A stretch of 64,000 nucleotides of DNA, from NCBI GenBank assembly GCA_027493405.1, contig JAOSKV010000002.1:124001-188000 (forward strand), read 5' to 3'. The stretch comes from FEB-22 sp003105195 (GTDB taxonomy: Bacteria > Pseudomonadota > Alphaproteobacteria > Rhizobiales > Xanthobacteraceae). The notes under the pieces were generated by a model. The model was not told the DNA's origin, did no database searches, and worked only from the letters and a program-made list of their open reading frames with translations. Below are positions 9,360-16,840 of the stretch, piece after piece (position 1 is the first letter of the stretch; the number at the start of each line of letters is the position of its first letter). Both the position numbers and the translations under genes were made by a program.

Positions 9360-9830
9360 ATGCTGGAATTATTCAAGAATCTTTTCTCGGATTTGACCGG
9401 AGGCAAGCCGGCCGCGCAGTTCGAGCCGACCGATTATCGCCTGGCCGCAGCCGCGCTGCTGGTCCATGCCTGCGCGGTCGACGGCCACATCGACGGCGCC
9501 GAGCGCGAGCGGCTGCGCGAGATCCTGCAGGCCCGCTTCGGGCTCGATGCCGAGGACACGGCCGCGCTCGTCGACGAGGCGACGCAGGCCGAGAACGAGG
9601 CGGTCGATCTCTATCGCTTCACGAGCCAGCTCAACCGCTCGCTCGACGAGGACGGCCGGCGCCGCGTGGTCGAGATGATGTGGGAGATCGTCTACGCGGA
9701 TGGACGTGCAAACGAGTTCGAGGACAACTTATTGTGGCGCGCGGCCGATCTGCTCGGCATCTCGTCGCGCGACCGTATCGCATTGCGCCAGCGCGTCGGT
9801 GGACAACGCAGTGGCGACGCCGATGCCTGA
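9360..9830 (+). CDS. TerB-family (tellurite resistance-like) protein
   Basis: 156 residues. The body matches the TerB helical fold: DYRLAAAALLVHACAVDGHIDGAERERLREIL, then a second half with VVEMMWEIVYADGRANEFEDNLLWRAADLLGIS. The paired acidic VDGHID and ADGRAN segments are the conserved metal-binding-like acidic clusters of TerB proteins. No other ter genes are nearby, so a tellurite role is not implied; stand-alone TerB proteins are common in this order. A possible -10 (TATATT, 9310-9315) lies upstream. It faces away from the ECF operon, with 237 bp between them. Confidence 0.85.
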   Translation: MLELFKNLFSDLTGGKPAAQFEPTDYRLAAAALLVHACAVDGHIDGAERERLREILQARFGLDAEDTAALVDEATQAENEAVDLYRFTSQLNRSLDEDGRRRVVEMMWEIVYADGRANEFEDNLLWRAADLLGISSRDRIALRQRVGGQRSGDADA

Positions 9831-9867
9831 TGGTATCATTCTCTCTGTCGTGTAGAAGTATGGTTGC

Positions 9868-10692
9868 ATGTCCATCTTCAGGCCCGTGACCCTCATCACC
9901 GGCGCGTCGGCCGGCATCGGCCGCTCGCTCGCGAAAGTGTTCGCGGCACATGGTCACGAGGTCGCGCTGATCGCGCGGCGCGAGGAGCCGCTGCAGGACC
10001 TGGCGCGCGAGATCGCGGCGGCAGGCGGCCGCGCCCATGTGGTGCCGGTGGATCTCGCCCGCGCCGACGCGCCGGCGCGCATCTCGCACGAACTGCTCAG
10101 CCGCGGCCTCGAGCCCGCGGTGGTGGTCAACAATGCGGGCTTCGGCCTGTTCGGGCCGGCGCACGAGCTCGACCGCGGCGAGCAGCTCGCCATGATCGAG
10201 CTCAACGTGCGCACGCTCACCGACATGTCGCTGCGCTGGATCGACAGCCTCGGCCGCCACGGCGGTGGCATCCTCAACGTGGCCTCGATGGCGGCCTTCG
10301 CGCCGGGGCCGAACATGGCGGTCTACTACGCGACCAAGGCCTTCGTGCTCTCCTTCAGCGAGGCGCTGCATCGCGAGCTCGCGGAGAAGAACGTGCGCGT
10401 CACCGTGGTCTGCCCGGGGCCGGTGAAGACCGAGTTCCAGGCGCGCGCCGGAATGTCCGACGGCATGACCCGCAGCCTCCTGGCGCAGCCGGCGGACCGG
10501 GTCGCCGAGGAGGCCTATCGGGGCTTCGCGGCCGGCAAGCGCCTGGTGATCCCGGGCTTCGCCAACAAGGTCGCGGCCTTGCTGCCGCGGCTTGCGCCGC
10601 GCTCGCTGGTGCTCTCGTCCGCCCGGAAATGGCAGAAGCGCGCGAACCCCAAGCCCGAGGGCTGGCCGCGCCGCACCCAGCAGAAGGCTTGA
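9868..10692 (+). CDS. SDR-family NAD(P)-dependent oxidoreductase
   Basis: 274 residues, classical short-chain dehydrogenase. The Rossmann glycine motif TGASAGIG is at residues 11-18, NNAG at 88-91, catalytic Ser140 in LNVASMAAF and the YxxxK pair at Tyr153/Lys157 (VYYATKAF). ARREEPL after the second beta strand (Arg37/Arg38) favours NADP(H). The C-terminus is basic (SARKWQKRANPKPEGWPRR), which may mean membrane association; similar proteins are annotated as DltE/YqjQ-type dehydrogenases. Substrate unknown. It lies 37 bp after the TerB gene and may be co-transcribed. Confidence 0.92.
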   Translation: MSIFRPVTLITGASAGIGRSLAKVFAAHGHEVALIARREEPLQDLAREIAAAGGRAHVVPVDLARADAPARISHELLSRGLEPAVVVNNAGFGLFGPAHELDRGEQLAMIELNVRTLTDMSLRWIDSLGRHGGGILNVASMAAFAPGPNMAVYYATKAFVLSFSEALHRELAEKNVRVTVVCPGPVKTEFQARAGMSDGMTRSLLAQPADRVAEEAYRGFAAGKRLVIPGFANKVAALLPRLAPRSLVLSSARKWQKRANPKPEGWPRRTQQKA

Positions 10693-10753
10693 AATCGCCG
10701 GTTAAGGCTCTAGGAATAGGCTCGGTGCCGTTCCGTCATCCGGCCAGGCGACT

Positions 10754-11479
10754 ATGACCGAGTCGATCCTCATCGTTCTGCACCAGGAGCACTCGACGCC
10801 CGGGCGCCTCGGCCAGGCGCTGCGCGATCGCGGCTACCGGCTCGACATCCGCCGCCCGCCGCTCGGCGATCCCCTTCCCGAGACGCTCGCCGGTCACGCC
10901 GGCGCCGTCATCTTCGGCGGGCCGATGAGCGCCAATGACGAGCACGATTACGTCAAGCGCGAGATCGCGTGGACCGCGGTGCCGCTGAAGGAGGGCAAGC
11001 CCTTTCTCGGCATCTGCCTCGGCGGGCAGATGCTGGCGCGCCAGCTCGGCGCGCGCGTCGCGTTCCACCCGGAAGGCAAGGCCGAGGTCGGCTACTACCC
11101 GATCCGCGCGACGCCTTCCGCGGAGGCGTTCTGCGGTCCCTGGCCCGAATATGTCTACCAGTGGCACCGCGAGGGCTTCGACCTGCCGCAGGGCTGCGAG
11201 CTGCTCGCCGAGGGCGACACCTTCGCGGTGCAGGCGTTCCGCACCGGCAACGCCTTCGCGATCCAGTTCCACGCCGAGGTGACGCACGCCATGATGTGCC
11301 GCTGGACCATCCGCGGCCACGAGCGCATGTCGCTCCCCAACGCCAAGCCGCGCGCCGCGCATTTCGCCGACCGTCCGGTCTACGACTACGCGATCCGCAA
11401 CTGGCTCTCCGGATTCGTCGACAGCTGGCTCGCCTGCGGCTCACCGCGGCGCCTCGCCGCCGCGGGTAGGGTGCAATAG
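10754..11479 (+). CDS. Class I glutamine amidotransferase-like protein
   Basis: 241 residues. The triad is visible: nucleophile Cys88 in LGICLGGQ, then His173 and Glu175 in QFHAEVT. AVIFGGPMSANDEHDYVKREI resembles stand-alone GMP-synthase-like GATase proteins (YfeJ/GuaA N-terminal type). The partner acceptor domain is missing, so the real substrate is unknown. The last residues (GRVQ and the stop) are encoded by the palindromic repeat that begins at 11466: the stop codon is the TAG inside GGTGCAATAG. The natural C-terminus may therefore have been altered when the repeat inserted. Confidence 0.88.
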   Translation: MTESILIVLHQEHSTPGRLGQALRDRGYRLDIRRPPLGDPLPETLAGHAGAVIFGGPMSANDEHDYVKREIAWTAVPLKEGKPFLGICLGGQMLARQLGARVAFHPEGKAEVGYYPIRATPSAEAFCGPWPEYVYQWHREGFDLPQGCELLAEGDTFAVQAFRTGNAFAIQFHAEVTHAMMCRWTIRGHERMSLPNAKPRAAHFADRPVYDYAIRNWLSGFVDSWLACGSPRRLAAAGRVQ

Positions 11480-11561
11480 GCGCGTAGCGCCGTATTGCAC
11501 CGTCGGCGCGTCCGGCCGCTCTGCCGGTGCAATACGCCGCTACGCGGCTATTGCACCCTAC
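11466..11561. repeat. Nested palindromic intergenic repeat, copy 2
   Basis: The element begins GTAGGGTGCAATAG and ends CTATTGCACCCTAC, with an inner GTATTGCACC / GGTGCAATAC pair, the same plan as 1615-1774 but shorter (96 bp). Its arms also carry GCGTAGCGC and GCCGCTACGCGGC, so almost the whole unit can fold. It lies between the convergent amidotransferase and RidA genes, overlaps the end of the former and stops 8 bp before the RidA stop codon. It could act as a bidirectional transcription end. Confidence 0.88.
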
Positions 11562-11569
11562 CGGCGACC

Positions 11570-12019
11570 TCACCGCCTCACCGCGAAGGCCTCCAGCTCG
11601 AGGCGGGCGCCGAGCGCGAGGCCGTTGGCGCCGAAGGCGCTGCGGGCGGGCCAGGGCGGGGCGAAGAACTCGCGGTAGACCTCGTTGAAGCGCGGCCACT
11701 CGGCCATGTCGGCGAGCATCACCTGCACGCGCACCACGTCGCGCAAGGTGAGGCCGTGGGCCGCGAGCACGCGGCGGATGTTCTCGAGCGTCTGGCGCGC
11801 CTCGGGCTCGATGCCGCCCGGCACCAGCTCGAGGGTGCCGGGACGCACGCCGAGCTGGCCCGAGAGCATCACCAGGGCGCCCACCCGCACGCCGTCCGAG
11901 AACGGCAGCTCGCGCGGCAGCACCGCGTCGGAGCTCAGGAACTCGACGTCGCCGCCTTCCGCGGCGGCCTCGATCAGGGCGCCCGCGAGCGGGCTGGACG
12001 GCGGCCGGTCGAGGACCAT
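11570..12019 (-). CDS. RidA/YjgF-family protein
   Basis: 149 residues with the RidA fold: VGALVMLSGQLGVRPGTLELVPGGIEPEARQTLENIRRVLAAHGLTLRDVVRVQVMLADMAEWPRFNEVYREFF. The start at 12019 is chosen because AGGAG stands about 7 bases upstream; a longer in-frame extension upstream lacks family similarity. RidA proteins hydrolyse reactive enamine/imine intermediates, although the conserved C-terminal Arg of active deaminases falls in the divergent PPWPARSAFG region here, so activity is uncertain. It diverges from the DapA-HyuAB-FadH operon across a 113-bp gap holding a perfect inverted repeat, so shared control is likely. Confidence 0.88.
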   Translation of the reverse strand: MVLDRPPSSPLAGALIEAAAEGGDVEFLSSDAVLPRELPFSDGVRVGALVMLSGQLGVRPGTLELVPGGIEPEARQTLENIRRVLAAHGLTLRDVVRVQVMLADMAEWPRFNEVYREFFAPPWPARSAFGANGLALGARLELEAFAVRR

Positions 12020-12043
12020 CACTGCACTCCTGCTATTCGTGCC

Positions 12044-12067
12044 GCGCGGCTTGGCGACAAGCCGCGC
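12044..12067. promoter_or_regulatory. Perfect 10-bp inverted repeat between divergent ridA-like and dapA-like genes
   Basis: GCGCGGCTTG, four bases (GCGA), then CAAGCCGCGC. It is centred in the 113-bp divergent intergenic region, 25 bp from the RidA start and 66 bp from the DapA-like start. It could be an operator for a regulator shared by both transcripts or a hairpin in the RidA leader. No regulator gene is adjacent. Confidence 0.45.
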
Positions 12068-12132
12068 TCTCCGCGATAGTGTCGGGCTTCCGCCGCCGGT
12101 GCGCAACGCCCGGCGGCGGCGCGGGAGCGCAG

Positions 12133-13083
12133 ATGAGGCTCGACGAGACGGCACGCGGCGTGTTCGTGATCTCGGTCACGCCCTTCGACGACCGGGGTGG
12201 GCTCGACCTGTCGGGCACCGACCGCCTGGTCGATTTCTATCTCGCGGCCGGCGTCGACGGCATCACGATCCTGGGCATCATGGGCGAGGCGCCCAAGCTC
12301 GCCCAGGACGAGGCGGTGGCCTTCGCGCGGCGCGCGATCGCGCGTGCCGCGGGCCGCCCCGTGGTGGTCGGCGTGTCGGCGCCGGGCTTCGCCTCCATGG
12401 CGGCGCTGACGAAGGCCGTCATGGATCTGGGCGCGGCCGGCGTGATGATCGCGCCGCCCGGCGGGCTGAAGGGCGACGACGGCATCGTCGGCTACTTCGA
12501 GAGCTGCGTCGAGGCGATCGGCGCCGACGTGCCCTTCGTGCTGCAGGACTATCCGCTGGCGAACGGGCTGCACATCCCGGTGCCCGCGATCGAGCGGGTG
12601 GTCGCCGCCTGCCCGAGCTGCGTCGTGCTCAAGCACGAGGACTGGCCGGGACTCGACAAGCTCACGGCGCTGCGCGCGCGCGAGGCGGCCGGCCTGCGCC
12701 GGCTCAGCGTGCTGGTCGGCAATGGCGGGCTGTTCCTGCCGCACGAGCTTGCGCGCGGCGCCGACGGCGCGATGTCCGGCTATGCCTTCCCGGAGATGCT
12801 CGTGGAGGTCTGCCGGCTCGTGGCCGCCGGACGGCAGAGCGAGGCGCACGACGTGTTCGACCGGCACCTGCCGCTGGTCCGTTACGAGGGCCAGCCGGGC
12901 CTCGGCCTCGCGGTGCGCAAATACGTGCTGGCGAAGCGCGGCGCGCTCGCGAGCGACGCCCAGCGCAAGCCGGCCGCGCGCCTCTCCCGCGAAACCGTGG
13001 CCGAGATCGAACTGCTGCTCGCGCGGCTCGCGGCCGCGACCGAGGCGGGCGCGTCCCCGCTGCGCGCCGCGGGGCGGAGCTGA
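12133..13083 (+). CDS. DapA-family (dihydrodipicolinate synthase-like) class I aldolase/lyase
   Basis: 316 residues, TIM-barrel DHDPS/NAL family. Schiff-base Lys167 sits in CVVLKHEDW and the catalytic Tyr140 in VLQDYPLANG. The family GTTGE loop reads GIMGE (48-52): both threonines that bind pyruvate carboxylate and relay protons in true DHDPS are replaced, so it is probably not lysine biosynthetic but a catabolic aldolase or dehydratase. GGGAG at 12123-12127 supports this start. Its stop overlaps the HyuA start (TGATG), beginning a four-gene translationally coupled operon. Confidence 0.9.
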   Translation: MRLDETARGVFVISVTPFDDRGGLDLSGTDRLVDFYLAAGVDGITILGIMGEAPKLAQDEAVAFARRAIARAAGRPVVVGVSAPGFASMAALTKAVMDLGAAGVMIAPPGGLKGDDGIVGYFESCVEAIGADVPFVLQDYPLANGLHIPVPAIERVVAACPSCVVLKHEDWPGLDKLTALRAREAAGLRRLSVLVGNGGLFLPHELARGADGAMSGYAFPEMLVEVCRLVAAGRQSEAHDVFDRHLPLVRYEGQPGLGLAVRKYVLAKRGALASDAQRKPAARLSRETVAEIELLLARLAAATEAGASPLRAAGRS

Positions 13084-15188
13084 TGGAAGGCGGCATGGCG
13101 CGCAAACCCGACGTGCGGGTCGCGGTCGACATCGGCGGCACCTTCACGGACGTGGTGCTGGACTGCGCCGCCGGCCGGCTCACCCGCAAGGTGCTGACCA
13201 CCGCGGAACGGCCCGAGGAGGGCGTGCTCGCAGGGCTGCGGCAGATCCTCGACGACGCGAAGCTGCACGTCTCCGACATCGACGTGTTCGTGCACGGCAC
13301 CACGCTCGCGACCAACGCGATCATCGAGCGGCGCGGCGCCCGCACCGCGCTGATCGCCACCGAAGGCTTCCGCGACGTGGTCGAGATCGGCACCGAGAGC
13401 CGCTACGACCAGTACGACCTGTCGATCGAGAAGCCGGTACCGCTGGTGCCGCGGGCGCTGCGCTTCACGGTGCCGGAGCGCGTGGACGTGCACGGCGCGG
13501 TGCGGTTGCGGCTCGACGAGAATGCCGTGCGCGCGCTCGCGCCGGCGCTGCGCGCGGCCGGCGTCGAGAGCGTCGCGCTCGCCTTCATCCATTCCTACGC
13601 CAATCCGGAGCACGAGCGCCGCGCCGCCGCCGTGCTGGCGGCCGAGATGCCGGGGCTGTGGATCACGCTCTCCTGCGAGGTCTGCCCCGAGGTGCGGGAG
13701 TACGAGCGCACCTCGACCGCGATCGCCAACGCCTATGTGCAGCCGCTGATGGACGGGTACCTGGCGCGCATGGCCGAGGCGCTGCAGGCCGAGCAGTTCC
13801 GCGGCGCCGTCTGCCTCGTCACCTCGGGCGGCGGGCTCACCTCGATCGCCACCGCGCGCCGCTTCCCGGTGCGCCTGGTCGAATCGGGGCCGGCGGGCGG
13901 CGCGATCTTCGCGGCCGGCATCGCGGCAAGGCTCGACGAGCCGCGCGTTCTGTCCTTCGACATGGGCGGCACCACGGCCAAGATCTGCCTGATCGAGAAC
14001 GGCGCGCCGCAGACCTCACGGGTGTTCGAGGTGGACCGCGCGGCGCGCTTCCTCAAGGGCAGCGGGCTGCCGGTGCGCGTGCCCGTGATCGAGATGGTGG
14101 AGATCGGCGCGGGCGGCGGCTCGATCGCCCGGATCGACGCCCTCGCCCGCGTCACGGTCGGGCCCGAGAGCGCCGGCTCGGAGCCGGGCCCCGCCTGCTA
14201 CGGGCGCGGCGGCGAGCAGCCGGCGGTCACCGACGCCGACGTGGTGCTCGGCCTGATCGATCCCGACACCTTCGCGGGTGGCTCGATCCGGCTCGCGCCG
14301 GAGCGCGCCCGCGCGGCGCTCGCGACCGCGGTCGGCGCGCCGCTCGGGCTCTCCCCCGAGACCGCCGCCTATGCGGTGCACGAGATGGTCTGCGAGAACA
14401 TGGCGAGCGCGGCGCGCGTGCACGCGGTCGAGCGCGGCGCCGCGATCGCCCGCCACACGCTCGTCGCCTTCGGCGGCGCGGCGCCGCTGCATGCCGCGCG
14501 GGTCGCCGAGAAGATCGGCGTCGACCGCGTGGTGGTGCCGCCCCATGCCGGGGTCGGCTCGGCGATCGGCTTCCTGTGGGCGCCGATCGCCTACGAGCTG
14601 GTGCGCAGCCGGCACGTGCGGCTCGACCGCTTCGACGGCGCACTGGTCTCGGCGCTCCTCGCCGAGATGGCGGCGGAGGCACGCGCGCTGGTCGACAGCG
14701 CGGCGCGCGGCGCGCCGGTGAGCGAGCGGCGCCTCGCCTACATGCGCTATGTCGGCCAGGGTCACGAGATCACCGTGCCGCTGCCGCTGCGCGATCTTTC
14801 CGCCGACGACGTGGCGGCGCTGCGCCGCGATTTCGAGGCCGCCTATGCGGCGCAGTTCGCGCGGCCGATACCGGGCGCCGCCATCGAGGTGCTGAGCTGG
14901 TCGGTGCTGGCGGCCACGGAGCAGCGCGCGCCCGAGAAGGCCGTGGCCGTCGCGCCGCAGGCGCCGCCGCCACCGCGCGGCACGCGCCCGGTGTTCGACG
15001 GGCGCGCCGGCGCCGCCGCCGAGGTGCCGTTCTACCGGCGCATCGACATGGCACCGGGCGCGCGCATTCAGGGGCCGGCGATCATCGCCGAGGACGAGAC
15101 CTCGACCTTCGTCGCCGCGAGCTTCGAGGCGCATGTCGACGGCGCGGGCTGCATCGTGATGACCCGCAAGACCGGGAGAGCCGCATGA
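13083..15188 (+). CDS. hyuA: Hydantoinase/oxoprolinase-family protein, subunit A (HyuA)
   Basis: 701 residues. The N-terminal Hydant_A_N domain starts RVAVDIGGTFTDVVLD, with HGTTLATNAIIERRGA. The main ASKHA-type ATPase core has LSFDMGGTTAKICLIENG and VEIGAGGGSIARID, followed by SEPGPACYGRGGEQPAVTDADVVLG, all diagnostic of the ATP-dependent HyuA/OplA/acetophenone- and acetone-carboxylase alpha-like group. The partner B subunit starts in a 4-bp overlap. Members open cyclic amides (hydantoin, 5-oxoproline) or carboxylate ketones with ATP; which reaction applies cannot be decided here. Neighbours (DapA-like, FadH) point to catabolism of an unusual small or cyclic acid. Confidence 0.93.
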   Translation: MEGGMARKPDVRVAVDIGGTFTDVVLDCAAGRLTRKVLTTAERPEEGVLAGLRQILDDAKLHVSDIDVFVHGTTLATNAIIERRGARTALIATEGFRDVVEIGTESRYDQYDLSIEKPVPLVPRALRFTVPERVDVHGAVRLRLDENAVRALAPALRAAGVESVALAFIHSYANPEHERRAAAVLAAEMPGLWITLSCEVCPEVREYERTSTAIANAYVQPLMDGYLARMAEALQAEQFRGAVCLVTSGGGLTSIATARRFPVRLVESGPAGGAIFAAGIAARLDEPRVLSFDMGGTTAKICLIENGAPQTSRVFEVDRAARFLKGSGLPVRVPVIEMVEIGAGGGSIARIDALARVTVGPESAGSEPGPACYGRGGEQPAVTDADVVLGLIDPDTFAGGSIRLAPERARAALATAVGAPLGLSPETAAYAVHEMVCENMASAARVHAVERGAAIARHTLVAFGGAAPLHAARVAEKIGVDRVVVPPHAGVGSAIGFLWAPIAYELVRSRHVRLDRFDGALVSALLAEMAAEARALVDSAARGAPVSERRLAYMRYVGQGHEITVPLPLRDLSADDVAALRRDFEAAYAAQFARPIPGAAIEVLSWSVLAATEQRAPEKAVAVAPQAPPPPRGTRPVFDGRAGAAAEVPFYRRIDMAPGARIQGPAIIAEDETSTFVAASFEAHVDGAGCIVMTRKTGRAA

Positions 15189-16840
15189 GCGAGGCCACCG
15201 CGCTGATCGACCTGCAGATCATGTGGAACCGGCTGATCGCGGTGGTCGAGGAGCAGGCGCAGGTGCTGCTGCGCACCGCCTTCTCGCCGATCGTGCGCGA
15301 ATGCGGCGACCTCTCGGCCGGCGTGTTCGACCGGCGCGGCCGCATGCTGGCCCAGGCCGTCACCGGCACGCCCGGCCACGTCAACTCCATGGCCGAGTCG
15401 GTCAAGCACTTCATCCGCCACTTCCCGCTCGAGACCATGCGGCCGGGCGACGCCTACATCACCAACGATCCCTGGATGGGCACCGGCCATCTCAACGATT
15501 TCGTCGTGACCACGCCGTGCTTCCGCGACGGGAAGCTGGTCGCGCTGTCCTCCTGCACGAGCCACGTCATGGACATCGGCGGCATCGGCTTCGGGCCGGA
15601 CGGGACCGACGTGTTCATGGAGGGGCTCTACATCCCGATGCTCAAGCTGATCGACCAGGGCACCGTCAACGAGACCCTGATGGCGATGATCCGCGGCAAC
15701 ACGCGGCTGCCGGTGGACACCGAGGGCGACACCTACTCGCTCGCCGCCTGCAACGACGTCGGCGCGCGGCGCCTGGTCGAGATGATGGACGAGTTCGGCA
15801 TCGACAGCCTCGATCCGCTCGCCGACCACATCTGCGCGCGCTCCGAGGCCGCGGTGCGGGCCGAGATCGCGCGGCTGCCGCAGGGCACCTGGCACAACCG
15901 GATGACCATCGACGGCTACGACAGTCCGGTCACGCTCGCGGCTGCGCTGACCGTGTCGGAGCGCGGCATCCACGTGGACTTCGCGGGCACCTCGCCGGCC
16001 TCGCGCTACGGCATCAACGTGCCGCTCGCCTACACGACGGCCTATACGGTGTTCGGGCTGGGCTGCGTGGTGGCGGCCGAGATCCCGAACAATGCGGGCT
16101 CGCTCGCGCCGCTGACCGTATCGGCGCCCGAGGGATGCATCCTCAACGCGCCGAAGCCGGCGCCGGTCGCGATCCGCCACGTCACCGGGCAGATGCTGCC
16201 CGACGTGGTGTTCGGCTGCCTGCGCCAGGCGATCCCCGAGCGCGTGCCCGCCGAAGGCACTTCGTGCCTCTGGAACCTGATCGTGCGCGGGCAGACGCGC
16301 GAGGGCCGGCGCGGCAATTACGGGTTCTCCATGGCGATCACGTCGAACGGCGGCACCGGCGCGCGCTTCGCCAAGGACGGGCTCTCGGCCACCGCCTATC
16401 CGAGCGGCGTGCGTGGCACGCCGGTGGAGATCGCCGAGACCGAGACGCCGCTGATCTTCTGGCGCAAGGAGCTGCGCCCCGATTCGGGCGGCGCCGGGCG
16501 CACGCGCGGCGGACTCGGGCAGGTGATCGAGGTGGAGAGCGGCATCGCGGCGCCGTTCGAGATTCTCGCGGCCTTCGACCGCATCGACCATCCGCCGCGC
16601 GGGCGCGACGGCGGCCGCGACGGAGAAGCCGGCTATGTCGGCCTGAAGTCCGGACGCCGACTCAAGGGCAAGGGCTTCCAGGAGGTGCCGCCCGGCGACC
16701 GCCTGGTGGTCATGACCCCCGGCGGCGCCGGCATCGGCGATCCGGCGGCGCGCGACCGCGCCGCCGTGCGGCGGGACGCGGCGGACGGGCTGGTGTCGGC
16801 CGACCAGGCGGTCGCGGCCTACGGCGCGGCGGAGACGTGA
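15185..16840 (+). CDS. hyuB: Hydantoinase/oxoprolinase-family protein, subunit B (HyuB)
   Basis: 551 residues, Hydantoinase_B family. Typical phrases are LQIMWNRLIAVVEEQAQVLLRTAFSPIVRECGDLSAGVFD, GHVNSMAESVKHFI, AYITNDPWMGTGHLNDFVV and SHVMDIGGIGFGPDG, the last including the conserved His/Asp metal-site residues of the family. The C-terminal PGGAGIGDPAARDR is the usual end signature. Length matches HyuB/OplB. It overlaps HyuA by 4 bp and the next gene by 4 bp (GTGA), and should form a complex with HyuA. Confidence 0.93.
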   Translation: MSEATALIDLQIMWNRLIAVVEEQAQVLLRTAFSPIVRECGDLSAGVFDRRGRMLAQAVTGTPGHVNSMAESVKHFIRHFPLETMRPGDAYITNDPWMGTGHLNDFVVTTPCFRDGKLVALSSCTSHVMDIGGIGFGPDGTDVFMEGLYIPMLKLIDQGTVNETLMAMIRGNTRLPVDTEGDTYSLAACNDVGARRLVEMMDEFGIDSLDPLADHICARSEAAVRAEIARLPQGTWHNRMTIDGYDSPVTLAAALTVSERGIHVDFAGTSPASRYGINVPLAYTTAYTVFGLGCVVAAEIPNNAGSLAPLTVSAPEGCILNAPKPAPVAIRHVTGQMLPDVVFGCLRQAIPERVPAEGTSCLWNLIVRGQTREGRRGNYGFSMAITSNGGTGARFAKDGLSATAYPSGVRGTPVEIAETETPLIFWRKELRPDSGGAGRTRGGLGQVIEVESGIAAPFEILAAFDRIDHPPRGRDGGRDGEAGYVGLKSGRRLKGKGFQEVPPGDRLVVMTPGGAGIGDPAARDRAAVRRDAADGLVSADQAVAAYGAAET

